Shown one piece after another: positions 35,301 through 46,936 of a DNA stretch of 64,000 bases. How positions within the stretch are numbered: the first letter of the stretch is position 1; each line of letters starts with the position of its first letter. The notes below the pieces were generated by a model. It was not told the DNA's origin. It saw nothing but the letters and a program-made list of their open reading frames with translations, and did no database searches. Location: positions 20,981,011-21,045,010 of the forward strand of contig CM038467.1 of assembly GCA_021464415.1 (NCBI GenBank), given 5' to 3'. The stretch is from Lonicera japonica (lineage: Eukaryota; Streptophyta; Magnoliopsida; Dipsacales; Caprifoliaceae). The position numbers and the translations under genes are program-made.

Positions 35301-38300
35301 AAAATACCTTCCGTATGGGGAGTGTGGATATAAATTTCATTACAGCCATCCTATCATTAGGTAAAACAAACTGGCCATTTGGCTTATGTATATCTGAGCA
35401 AACCTGATAAAAGAAAATACAGCGGAGACATATACCAATATCATGATGGAAACAAACTACATCAACTCAATAAGATTGTATCCATTTTATATCAGTAGCT
35501 GATAAAGGGGGATATAAAATAGCGTACTTCTTGTTATAAAATTACAGGAGTGTTAAGAATAGCCTGCAATAAATGGCTTAAGTTTTTAAACAAGGAAAAA
35601 TACACTTTGATCAAATTAATTAAATCCTTAACAAACCAAATGTAAAATAGAAAAGTATTCATAGAAGTACGAAAGAGTCACTGAAAAACGGTGTCATTAA
35701 AGTTTCCTTTACAGACAATTTTGTTCCTCTTTATGTTCTCTTTTTTTTTCTCTTCTTCATTGAGAATTTCCATTGTAGTGCATAATTTCTAGTGACACGA
35801 CATTTATAAACATGAACGCAATATCCAAAAAGGAGGGATACTAGCAAATAAAGTATGCAGCAAGTGTACTATAACAATTGGAACTGACATAATTCAAGCC
35901 CCTTCTAGTACTACAATATTGCATTCAATATTGTTTCTGATTCATAATAGTTGTCAATCTGAGTAGTTCAACCACCAGCTTGGTAAAAAAAAATACATGA
36001 CGTATTTCCAATTAGGTTTCCAGTTCATTTTTATAATATTGCTCTATACTTAACGAAAGAAAAGACACTGTAAGTGTCAAGAATTGAACAAGAAAAGCGT
36101 AGAAGGCATGCCATCAGAGTGTCTTCTATACCAACATATAATAAGTAATAACTAGACTAAACTTGTAAATGTACCGCCTTTGCCAGACTCCTCCATATTT
36201 CACTGGGGCAATAGTTAGTATGTATGAAAGTTGTAATTAAATTTGAAACAAGTTCACATGGTTATAGCACATTTTTCATAGTCAGCTTCCCTTTCACAGT
36301 GAATATACCATTCAGTAAACAGACTACTACACCTTAGCAAGTAAGCGGTTTGGTGCCACACCAGCACTACACGTGAGGCCAGTCTCTTCACAAACACATG
36401 CTCTTAGTTCTTCAGCAACCTTGACGAAGGCATAACAACAAAAGGTGGTGGTTAGTCAAATTAATGATAATATAGACAACAAAAGTGCTGGAATAAATGG
36501 AACTCTAAGAAAGAGGAGAAAAAAGGTGATGTGCAAGCGTGCAACGTAATTGGTGTTTTTTACATTCAAACTCGATCGAACTTACTTCTCCACTGGTTAT
36601 GCCTCTTTTTTTGCAGACGTTTGTTATATCCAGGTACGCCTCATCCAAACTAGCAGCCATGAAGTTGGGATCATATTTCTGGAAAACTAATTTAAAAAAG
36701 TATATTGATGTGAAATTCATGAGCAAAGCTGACGACAAACGCATCCCAAAAACATCCCGGGAAGCACCACTTCTAACCTTTTCTAGTTAAATCACTGTAA
36801 TGTGTATATTTCTTAAAGTCTATGGGAACGAAAATCAATTCTGGACATAATTTACGCGCAATGAAACCAGGCATTGCAGCACGAACCCCAAATCTCCTTG
36901 CCTACAAAGTGAAGAATCGTGTTCTCAACATAAGTGAAGCAAACAAATTAGAGCTGCCAAGGAGATACTCTAAAGGCAAATTAGAAACGGATCTTATGTC
37001 ACGGAATAAAAACACAAAGTTACAGAGACATCAGTCAAAAAGGTACTTATGATCACTCTAGGTCTTGCAGTCAGCAATTCAAACCTCATAATTAGCTGTT
37101 GATATCATAGACATGCCACCTACAGCCATTGGCTTGCCTTTTAGGGAAGGGTCGCTTAATGTTTCAACAGCTGCATAGAAAGCATCCATATCGACATGCA
37201 GCCAAATCCTTGAGAGGTCACGTGTAGCTTCTAGCTCTATAATTTTTTTATCAGCAACCTATATATATAACATAAAGTATAAATCACAAGAGGATACGTG
37301 CTATAAAAAGCAAAAGGCATGCTCAACCCATGCGATCTAACATAAGAGATAGAGTATAATTACTCTCTGAAAATAATTCTCCGTAAAGTAAACACAATGA
37401 GATTACTAAAATTACGATAAGATGCAATGTTAACATCATACTAGCCTCTTCATGAACATATATGTGTGTGTGTATATGTGTATTACTTTGGCAAGTTTAA
37501 TCAAAGCCATGCATAGCGAGACCATGCTTCTCGGGTCTATTTGGAATGATCTTGAAAATTAAGGATGTCAATTGTCAACCGAAAGCACCTGAACAGTGCC
37601 GCCTTATACTGTGCCTTTTAGATATTTAGATTAACATAACTCATCTTGTATTTCCATAGTGGTGCTCATGTTGTGGTCTGTGAAATAATATTGGTGCCTG
37701 CTATGACTCTACAGTAGGAAGAATTAAGTGCGCTCTGGTAAGGTCCATACAACCGAGTGCTATTTTAAATTTATTTTAACATATTGTCACTGTCTTACCA
37801 GATTCACATTTAAATCTACTGAGACATCATCTCTGACCTCACTTAGCCATCAATCTTCTTCATTATTTGCAATGGAAAATAAATGCTTCCAAAGAAAATG
37901 ACATATAATAAACAATGATCAACACAATTATATTACTGTTACTACATCAATGGCAAAAGAACATTGTAATCAGTGCAGAATTACACACGTGAATGTACCT
38001 AGTTCTTTAAGAATACCTTCTGGTAGTGGGACAAATCCGCTGCCGTGAGCTCTGCACACTGAGCACGCATGTTATCTATCTTATGTTTCATATAAGCCTC
38101 CTTCCGTTCCTCGTTCTCAAAATACTTTGACCCTTTGCTCATTTCATACACTATTCTCTGCACTTTTTCCTTGTCTACGCCTTCCATCCCTACAATTTCA
38201 GAAACATTTCCAATAAAGAAGTCATAAATTAACAATTAATGACGGACACTTAAAGAGAACCTAACCTGTAGAGATAAATTGTTACAAATTCAATTCAAAA

Positions 38301-38728
38301 TAACATCATTATATAGATTATACACGAAACTTTTCAAACGCTATAAGGAAAAGAAGAACTAATATGAGGATTTCCACTATAAAAACAATACAGCACACTT
38401 ATAACCTAAATTCGAGGATAAGATTCGTCAATCAATGAAGTTGCTAGTTGTTTTGTTTAGTATAATTATTCAGTTTAATTGAAAAGGAGAGAGATAAGCC
38501 GGTATAGAGTAAATTTGACTGCAACGTATATTCGAAGATTATATTCGTCAATCAATGAAATTACTAGTTATGTTTCATGTAAGATAATTCAAATTTGATA
38601 AAAACCTAGAGTTTGATAAAAACATTGAAATAGGCAAATTAAGTACCTGCTTTCGCATTAGTGTAAGCAGTATTGTACGACTGCCATGGCCGAAAGGAAT
38701 CATCGCCTGAGGTTTCACTCTTCGACAT
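29084..38728 (-). CDS. POLK: DNA polymerase kappa (Y-family translesion polymerase)
   Basis: Fourteen exons join in phase into 693 residues: 38647-38728, 38017-38189, 37085-37258, 36778-36901, 36586-36686, 36333-36419, 35308-35403, 35091-35211, 33125-33253, 31255-31346, 30875-30986, 30133-30464, 29681-30015 and 29084-29207. The protein inserts nucleotides opposite damaged bases in the nucleus. Visible parts are the kappa-specific N-clasp ([20 protein letters not shown]), palm motif DMDAFYA near residue 108, [19 protein letters not shown], catalytic SLDEAYLD near 199, [12 protein letters not shown], thumb helix-hairpin-helix IGGIGKVTE near 280, little-finger [19 protein letters not shown], and LRLIGLRMSHF. 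The C-terminus has one UBZ-type finger (C609, C612, H627, H631) and ends in IDMFFVKR, a PIP-like PCNA-binding tail. Length matches plant POLK. Confidence 0.96.
29302..29497. mobile_element. Stowaway-like MITE in a POLK intron
   Basis: CTCCCTCCATCCTAGTTAAG (29308) and inverted GACTCTTAAC...GAGGAAGTAG (right end) match the ends of mariner-type Stowaway MITEs, with diverged termini. Confidence 0.5.
32321..32356. repeat. GA microsatellite
   Basis: About 17 GA dinucleotides in POLK intron between exons 9 and 10 (CT on the coding strand). Confidence 0.9.
33888..34264. repeat. 188-bp tandem duplication in a POLK intron
   Basis: Copies at 33888-34075 and 34076-34264 share AATCTCAGCCCAAATCCTCA at the start and ACAAGCACCCATTA at the end, with about ten differences. 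Lies between exons 8 and 9. Confidence 0.93.
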
Positions 38729-39583
38729 CTCTCTCTAGCTTGCGGGAGAAGTTGGAACATTGAACGAAGAAGTGTATTGTATATTTGTATATTTGTATAT
38801 ATATAATAAGAAGGGCGAAGACCGCGAAAATGGAGAAAAATATGAATACCCGGTCAAATTATTAATACCCCTAGCGAATATACACAGTAAACTTAATAAT
38901 GCGAATACACCGTAAAATTAATAGAGATGATGGGTTACAAGTTCTTACTTCGTAATATTTTATAACTCAAAAGACGGATTCATGTTTAATAAAAGAAAAT
39001 AGTATCAATTTTATAATTTAGTTTTACAATAAGGATACTTTTCATAATATTAATTTATTTTAAAGAAAATGATAAATGTTGATGGACAAAAATACCCTAC
39101 TATATCATTTATTCTAATTATACAAAAGATATATTATTATCTCTTACATACGCATAGTTTAGAGAGAGAAAACAAAAAACAATGAAAAAGAGAAGTTGTC
39201 TCACCAATAATCTCATCTCTTCCACCACCACCAACACCACCTGAATCTCCGATCATATCGCCTAGTGGAGCAAGCGCTGTTCTCATCTTCATTTTCTTCT
39301 TTTTTATGGATGTGTAATCGTAAAAAATATATAACTTTTGATCGAACCGTTGGATTTGGATGATTTTTGGATATGTTGTTCGGAAGACAAAGTTACTATA
39401 ATTGAGCGAAAAATTAAGACGATCAGAGGTCGTTTTGCTATCAAAATCGACCAATTTCGACAACCCAGCGGGATTTGAAAAAAAATATAATCGTAACTTT
39501 TTTTTTTTTTCGAATCCTACATCGATCCATATATATATACATATAAATAAATTAAGTAGATGTTGATCTCATCAATTTTGATA
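38729..39583. other. POLK upstream region and AT-rich spacer
   Basis: Short leader and (TATATTTG)n-like repeats at 38776-38800, then non-coding DNA. The phrase CGAACCGTTGGATTTGGATG near 39344 resembles repetitive non-coding transposon sequence. No gene is supported. Confidence 0.45.
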
Positions 39584-40043
39584 GTGCTAAAATCATTTTA
39601 ACACCTTATAATTTGTTGTTCAAGTGGTGATATCTTCTAATTGTTGTTCAAAAGGTGCTAAATGCATTTAGCACCTTTTGGTTGTGGTGCTGTCCAGGGG
39701 GGTGCTAAAAGAATTTAACACCTTCTGGTTGCTGTCCAGGGGTGCTAAATACATTTAGCACCTTCTGGTTGAACTTTCTGACTGTTGTCTAGGGATGCTA
39801 AATGCATTTAACACCTTCTGGTTGATGTCCAGGGGTGCTAAATGCATTTAGCACTTTCTGGTTGTACTTTCTGGCTACTGTTCAGGGGGTGCTAAATGCA
39901 TTTAGCACCTTCTAGTTGCTGTCCAGGGGTGCTAAATGCATTTAGCACCTTCTGGTTGCACTTTCTAGTTGCTGTCCAGGAGGTGCTAAATGCATTTAGC
40001 ACCTTCTAGTTGCTGTCCGAGGGTGCTAAATGCATTTAGCACC
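39584..40043. repeat. Minisatellite of palindromic cores with 94-bp higher-order period
   Basis: Ten copies of a near-perfect palindrome with consensus GTGCTAAATGCATTTAGCAC (ATGCAT at the centre) start at about 39584, 39654, 39701, 39741, 39794, 39834, 39888, 39928, 39982 and 40022. They are separated by spacers related to CTTCTGGTTGCTGTCCAGGG. From 39741 onward the spacing alternates 53-54 and 40 bp because every second spacer carries an extra 14 bp. A 94-bp dimer is therefore repeated about three times. Each core can form a hairpin. Confidence 0.95.
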
Positions 40044-40246
40044 TTTTGATTGCTGTTAGTATCATAATGAGACGATATTATAAGGAATGAGTATTAGTGT
40101 CTTTTTTGTACAATGTCCTTAATTTATATGGCTAATTTTTTAAGTGTCCTTTATAATTATATTATTATTAGAATAAGCCCTTATACCTAATTGTCTCAAA
40201 TTAATACTCAATAATTAAGTGAAATCTTATTCGCACACTAACATAA

Positions 40247-40902
40247 TATCATATATATATATAATAGAGAGAGTGGTTGATTACTCCATTTATTGCTTTT
40301 TTTTATATGTTGTTATGTATCCTTTTATTTAGTGTATTTATTTTACTTATTCATTTATTGTTCATTTTCTTTATATGTTGTCGTGTATCATTTTATTAAA
40401 TACACTCATTTTGTTTATATAATTAGAGTTTTTATTTTTTTCTTTAAATTTTTTTGTACTTCTACCATTAGATGTCATTTCTATTACTTTCTTCATAATC
40501 TATTATTAGCATAAATTTTATAACTCATCTCCACTTATTTTCTCATTATTAGCTATATATTACTCACATCAATTATCGATTCTTCCATGTAGCCATTTAC
40601 TTAAACAAAATATTTTATCTAAATCAAATAAAAATATTTTAATTTACTATTATATTGTTTCTATATTTTATCTAAATCAATTGCACACTAAAAAGTAGTT
40701 CAATATTTTAATTACTAATTTCTCTTTTGCATGAGTTTTCTTAGATTGAGTTTTTAACAAATTAAACATAAACTTATAATTTTTATTGCACAAAAATATA
40801 CATAAGTGATTCCTTATTAAACAAAATTGGTCCACAATATTGTACAAAATGTTGATATAATAGTTTTACGGCACCCGTGCATTGCATAGGGTTGAAAACT
40901 AG
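40247..40902 (+). mobile_element. Possible non-autonomous Helitron
   Basis: The 3' end looks right: a GC-rich hairpin (CCCGTGCATTGCATAGGGT, 40874-40892) stands 6 nt before CTAG (40899-40902), followed by T. The 5' end is uncertain; ATCATATATATATATAATAG near 40247 is only a guess. No coding capacity. Confidence 0.38.
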
Positions 40903-42035
40903 TTATAATTTGACCATCCTCTAATGTTAAAAATACTTTTAACTATTTATTTGCACACCACTCATATATTTACTTTTACCCGATAGTTATTTACCATATA
41001 GTTAAAATTAATCTTTCTAATTGTATATTATATTAACTTATAATTACTTTATAAAAATCAAATGAAATTAAAAGCTCTCTCACTTTTGATTTTCCCTCCA
41101 ACCGATTCACCGAGCCAAACTCCCTGCACTCCCTTTTCCTTTTCCCCTTTTTAATTGAAATACACTAAAACCTTTATTGATTGAAGAAAATCAAGCACTA
41201 GATCAACACTTTGTCGAAGCAAGTAAGAAAATCTAGACCTATGAATAGTAGTGAAAACACGATAGAGTTAAAGAGGAAAGATAACTAAGAAGCTAAAGGT
41301 GATAAACAAGAAAAGGGTGATGAATGAGATATATGTTTAGTGTTTTGTATTCCATTGTGTTTATTTTTTCTTCTTCTTTTTTTTTTTTTCATATTTAAGC
41401 ATTGAAAATATACACAACACTCTAAACATTGAACATAGTATGCATAACTGGAAATAAGGTGACAGTCGCTCGACGTGGAGTGAAGGAGAGTAATTCATTC
41501 ATTGGAAATATAGTGAAATAAGAAAATTTTGTCCTCTTGTCCACTCGCTGGACATCAGTAGATAGTCACAACCCGTAGCTCACTCCATGATAAGCGAGTA
41601 TGAGAAGTATAATCTTTAGACATGTAGAGGGCAAGCCCAATTGTTTGTGGGTGTTCATTAACTTGAAAAAATGTTTGATAATTTGGTGTTACAAAAGTTT
41701 TCGTCGATTAATAAACTAATCTTCAAGTAATTTCATTATTTCAGGATGTATATTGCCTTGTCTCTAACATTTAGGGAGATTGTTAATATTTCGAAGAAAA
41801 TGACTTTAGCCACTTTGAAAAAAAACCTCTTAATCCCGATGGCCTTGAATTAAAGCCTTATAATAGTGGTGACGCAAGTGTCAACCAAGCGGGATCCATC
41901 GGGGTTCGAGAATGCCAAGTTCCAAGAAGAGCAACAGTTGGCAGCATATATTCCCGATAAATTGTCATAAGTTTAAAATGCTAAGAAGATAAAATATGCG
42001 TTCAAATTGCCAAAGAAAAAATTCAAAGATTATCT
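40903..42035. other. Decayed repeat DNA without a gene
   Basis: Contains ACTCGCTGGACATC (41544), a word also used in the tandem array at 44667-45040, suggesting both belong to one old, broken element. No ORF of note. Confidence 0.4.
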
Positions 42036-42242
42036 CCTTTACATTCCTGAATTCATGCATCATTTCATCCCAATATAGAAGTTGTTAAAGATGATGGCAA
42101 TTGTGTGTATCGATGCGTTGCAGGACATTTGCAATTTTTCGATAGCGTCGGGTGGTTATCGGTTATAAAAGATTTGATAGAGGATCTTGAGAGGTTTAAA
42201 GAAAAATATATGACAAGTATGGGGCCTATGGTTTTATATTGA
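42036..42242 (+). pseudogene. Remnant of a transposon-encoded OTU-like cysteine protease domain
   Basis: One frame reads a fragment containing EVVKDDGNCVYRCVAGHL and IEDLERFKEKYMTSMG before TGA. The DGNC.YR.VA motif with its Asp and Cys is the catalytic N-terminal motif of OTU domains, which occur in plant Mutator-like and related transposon proteins. No catalytic His region follows, and a stop precedes the fragment about 13 codons upstream of DGNC. It is a short relic, not a working gene. Confidence 0.6.
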
Positions 42243-44155
42243 TTGTAAATATACACTCGAGTGTTTTAGGAGCCCATGCGGCCCAATCATAGGTAGTTAG
42301 TTGATTGACAAGTTTATTTTTAGCTAACCCTTTTTGTTATTTTTTAATGCAAATATGTAATTTTTTGTCGCATATAAAGCGTTTAATATCTTTTTTTTTA
42401 TATAAATGACAACATTTTGATCCTCGTACATAAAGTGTCCTTATAATATAATTGCTTTTGATGGGAATATATAGCTTTTTTTGTTGATCGAAAAACAACC
42501 ATATAGAGGGTGAATAGGGTTTTAAAAACTTAATGTGGAATTAAAACCTTTTTTTTAAAATGTTTAAGCAAAGCAACTTAGCTAAGCAACAATATCAAGA
42601 AAATAATCAATTTCAAGTAATTAACCCCAAGACAAGCAAATAAGCAATCTCAAAATACAAGCAATAATATAACAATAAAAAAAAGAGCTTGAGTTTAGAA
42701 AGATTAAACCAATTTGAAGGTCAAGACTTTTTGTCCTCACGGTTCGGTTTCCTAAACCATACGTCGGTGCTCGGTTAGTTCTCCAAGAATTTTTACTATT
42801 CAATCTTCTTCGGGTGAAGATCAAACCTCAATACAAATGTTGCTATGCACACACACTCACAATGTAGCTATACCCACTACACTTCTCACAATATATGCTC
42901 TCTTGCTCTACAAAGAGACAAATTCTCTTTTAAAATGAATAATGAAATATTTGTGGCGATGCAAACCAACACAATAACTCTCAAGTATTTACAAGATATG
43001 TAAATTAGCTCACACTAAAATTTATCAAGTTTTTATCAAAAATATATAACTCAAAAGATGAAATATTGATCAAAATGTGTTCTTGAATCTTTGTATATTT
43101 GAATATATGATTAATAGAGTATTAGAATGATTCAAGGTATGTTAAAACATGTCTAAGACCTCATATATATAGCTTGCAAAAGTATATGGCCGTTGGGGGT
43201 GATTAAGAAAGGTTTTGGGTCAAAGGTATACATTTTCAAATTTTCCAACAGCTAGTTTTGTCCAGAAATTCAAATTTGTTTTAATAATATCTCATAATCT
43301 GACCGTTGGATCATGCTTAAATTTTGGTCAAAAGTGCTAAGAGATGTTGTCTAACTACTGTAAAAATTTTAAAATGATCGGAGTCCGGAAAAGCCTCCGT
43401 CCAACCGTTAGATTAAAACTGTGCCAAAACTGAGCGAATCTAAAATGAAAAATAAAAACATTTTTGCAATTTAGCATTTTAGTTCCAAATACAATTCTAA
43501 TGATTTTTGAACCTCAAAGATATGTTTATAAGATACTTATTTTTATGAGAGCTTAAAATATGATCATTTAAAATTAATATGAATTTATTTTGAAACTCGG
43601 TCTTTGTAAAATGATGTTTTTCAAAGAAATTCAATTTCAAGCTTGTTTGAATCAATCTTTTAAAAGATGCATGAATCCGTTTGAGCTATAACGATTTGAT
43701 CAATAAAGTAACTTTACATAAAAATCCTAAGCACTCACTTAATTACTGAATTAACGAGTTTTCGAATGCTTTGATTTGTTTCTTCAAATTGATCTTCATT
43801 TGAAACTTTTTCCTATAAGCTCTTCAGATAATCTTTTGATCCTTTGTGCTTCATGATTTGTATTAAGAGATTTGATCTTCCTTGTCTTGTCCAATGATCG
43901 AATAGTGAAAGAGTGATCCTTGTTATATTTTTCTTGAATTTTTTAAGTAAATAAACTATATACTTATATCAAGAAACATGTTAAATTGCATATGATTGAT
44001 TTATTTTTATTATCAAAATAAGATTAAGACCTTAGGTCAACATTTTTTTTTGCATATAAAATGTTTGATACCTTTCTTTTTTGTATGAATGACAACACTT
44101 TGATCTTCGTATAGGAAGGGTCCTTATAATATAGTTGCTTTTAAATATATATATA
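42243..44155. other. Non-coding, repeat-derived
   Basis: TGACCGTTGGATCATG-type phrases (43300) are common in plant repetitive DNA. Words near 42370-42480 (TATAAATGACAACATTTTGAT) recur at 44085-44150, pointing to a duplicated or nested element. No gene seen. Confidence 0.4.
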
Positions 44156-44559
44156 CAGTCCGGATCTCATGCGGACTACTATTCACGGACCGTCCGTACG
44201 GACTGGCCCGTTTGGCACGCTTCCCGATGGAATTTTTTAATGAAATCTTGTGGGGATGTTCTTAATGATGTGTAGAACATCTCCATCAAATTTCATCAAA
44301 AAATTCAACCGGGAAGTAGGTTAACTACATGATTGAAAAAAACTGGTCCAGAAATAGATATATAAAATCCAATATTTTTCAATCATGTAATTAACCTACT
44401 TCCCGGTTGAATTTTTTGATGAAATTTGGTGGAGATGTTCTACACACGATGAAGAACATCCCCACAAAATTTCATCAAAAAATTCCATCGGGAAGCGTGC
44501 CAAACGGGCCAGTCCGTACGGATGGTCCGTGAATAATAGTCCGCATGAGATCCGGACTG
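44156..44559. mobile_element. 404-bp foldback element with self-complementary arms
   Basis: CAGTCCGGATCTCATGCGGA at the left is the exact inverse of the right end. Arms of about 185 bp pair over nearly their whole length around a loop of about 35 bp near 44340-44375. Each arm is itself an inverted repeat (GGAATTTTTTAATGAAAT ... ATTTCATCAAAAAATTC, and GATGTTCT ... AGAACATC). TA-repeat flanks on both sides hide the target duplication. No coding capacity. Confidence 0.9.
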
Positions 44560-44666
44560 TATATATATATATAATTTATTATTGTTGTAAGTGTGTTTGA
44601 TTTACTTTTCACTTTAAACAAAACATAAGCCTTACTCGCCAGATAATGGGCAAGAAAGTAAGCATC

Positions 44667-45040
44667 ACTTGCTGGACATCCATCTTCTGGATACACTCTA
44701 ACCACTACATGTTTAGCAAGTAATATACTCGTTAGATGTCAAGCGACATAAATTTGATAGTAGGTTCTACATTTATTCTAAGCCTTACTCGCTGGACATC
44801 CGTGTTTTGAAGTACACCCTAGCCACTACATGTCTAACGAGTAATATACTCGTTAGATGTCAAGCAATGTAAATTAAACAGTAGGTTTTGCATTCATTAT
44901 AAGCTTTCAATCAGTGGACATCTATCTTTTAGTTCCACCCCAGTCACCCTATGTCTAGTGAGTAAATAAAGCTTTACTCATTTGACATCCGTTTTCTGAC
45001 TACACCATAGTCACCTAATGTTTAGCGAGCATTATCACTT
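44667..45040. repeat. Degenerate tandem repeat, about 118-bp unit
   Basis: Two full units (44667, 44785) and two shortened ones (44904, 44972) share ACTCGCTGGACATCC, CACTACATGTCTA and ACTCGTTAGATGTCAAGC. The later copies are truncated to about 68 bp. Confidence 0.8.
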
Positions 45041-45486
45041 TATGATATGTGGTCAACATATTCTTCTTCTTCAAATAAAACTTCGCCTTAATTAAATACT
45101 ATTAATGTAGGTAAATTACTCTTCTTCTTTTTCTTTGGAATGATTAAGAAAATAAATGATTTTAACAATTAATATCGTACTTGTTTACTTATATCTAAAA
45201 ATGGTTCATTGAGTAATGCGTGGAGAAAAAAATTCATATATGGACCTACAAATTTTTGATTAACAAGAAATAAATGATCAAAGCATGCATGACAATATTT
45301 TTAAATCCAAAAATGGAACTTAAATAGTGTAATACATGAACATTAAGTCAAAGCAAATACATTTAGCGAAATAAGATTATATTAACACATGTACTAAATC
45401 CAGAGCAAATACATAAAAAAGAAAGAGTACCAAACGTAACTACATTAAGCTAAACGCAACTACATTTACATAAACATGACTATTTC
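45041..45486. other. Non-coding spacer
   Basis: AT-rich; ACGTAACTACATTAAGC and CGCAACTACATTTAC (45435-45470) form a short imperfect repeat. Nothing else seen. Confidence 0.4.
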
Positions 45487-45753
45487 TTCGTTTTATTTTG
45501 TGCTCGGGCTTTGCCTTTTCTGGTGGCTCTGCGTGCTACTAGGGCTTTTGTTGTTGTACTTGCATTCTCTGTTGGGGCATTCTCATGCCTTTGTTGGGGT
45601 ATATTCTCTTTTAGTCTTACTCTGATTCAATTTTTCTTTCATCCCTGAGCATATTGTATGCCTCTTTTGCAGCTTCTACGATATTGTGTCACTGGCCATC
45701 AGAAATTGCACTCTTTAGCAATGCTAGTGATTTGTCGACATCCACTTGCTGCA
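45487..45753 (-). pseudogene. Degenerate coding remnant, probably transposon-derived
   Basis: Minus-strand fragments in changing frames read QQVDVDKSLALLKSAISDG, EAAKEAYNMLRDERKIES and, near a stop, ALVARRATRKGKARAQNKTK. The helical then strongly basic C-terminal style recalls transposase or FAR1-like tails. The frames are interrupted. Homology unproven. Confidence 0.35.
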
Positions 45754-45766
45754 TAAGTCAATTACT

Positions 45767-46929
45767 ATTAGAGGTGGATTTAGTACAATACTGTACTATA
45801 CCGAGTATCGTACTGAAAATTCAGTACACTAAAATCCATTACCATTACCATACCAAATTTTCGATATACTGAAATATTGGTATGGTATGGTACATTCCCA
45901 AAAAATTAATCTTGTAAATGAAAAAGAACAAAATTTTGAATTTAACTGATTTATAAAATAATTGATTATTATTAATTAACGTAAAATATAGGCTAACTTA
46001 GCTCAAACTTGAATTTAACTAAAATTTTATGAAAAAGAATTAGACATGGTTTGTTAATATTTACATCGTTGCACTTTATTGCCTAAAAAAATAGACTAAA
46101 TCACTAAACATATAAAAATGTGTTATTACTATGATGGCTCATTTTTATCGTAATTCAAACTGATTAAGTAAATTGAAGCATCATAATTCAAATGGATTAG
46201 ATAAATTAGGACAATTTTCGCAGAACTAAAATAAGAATGAAGAACTTAGAACCCCTACAATTAAGCAAAATTGCAGAATATATATATACATACATACATA
46301 TATATAATCTATATATCTTAGTCCCACTTAACCAACTAGGTTCCCAAATTCAGAATAAAACTTACAACGCTCTAATTTATTTCATTTACTTAGACATTAT
46401 TCTTTCAGACTATACAATGCCATTGCCCATTGTGAAATAAAATAAAAACCAACATCTTATCATCATCGATATATATTATATATGTCAAAGTTTGAGTGCA
46501 TACTCAATGAAACGATTTAAATGAACTGAACAATATTAAAATGAACCGATAAAAATTGTTTAAATGGAATATTTATATGGAACGAGAATTATTACCTAAT
46601 TTTACCTGATTTAGAGCTGAAATGAGTCTAAAAATATAATGGGATTGTTGACAATCTGGACCGTTCATCTAACTTTATTTATATCTAGTTGTGAAATATT
46701 GGTAATTTGGTACTTATTTAACATTTGGTATAATGGTACATTTGACATTGGTATGGTACGGTTTACTGTGGTAGTATCAATTTTTTGGTACGGTATGATA
46801 CACCGTCGGTAATGAATTTGAATACCGGTGCCGTGCAAAAATAATTCATACCAAATTTTTGGTACAATTTAGTATTGGTTCGGTTTCGTACAGATTGGTA
46901 CGATATAAATGACATATTTTCCCACCCCT
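45767..46929. mobile_element. hAT-like non-autonomous element
   Basis: The left end ATTAGAGGTGGATTT and right end TTTTCCCACCCCTA are inverted. AATTACT occurs directly outside both (45760-45766, 46930-46936). Subterminal ATGGTATGGTAC / TTGGTACGGTATG motifs occur near both ends, as in hAT families. The first and last bases are not perfectly matched, so boundaries are approximate. Confidence 0.65.
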
Positions 46930-46936
46930 AATTACT

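Noticed and set aside
39137..39463. 108-codon minus-strand frame
   Set aside because: Repetitive, low-complexity non-coding sequence (K-rich run, GGVGGGG stretch); no splice context, no family motif.
39584..40043. CRISPR-like regularly spaced repeats
   Set aside because: Plant nuclear DNA; the spacers are repeats of each other, not unique, and the pitch alternates 40/54.
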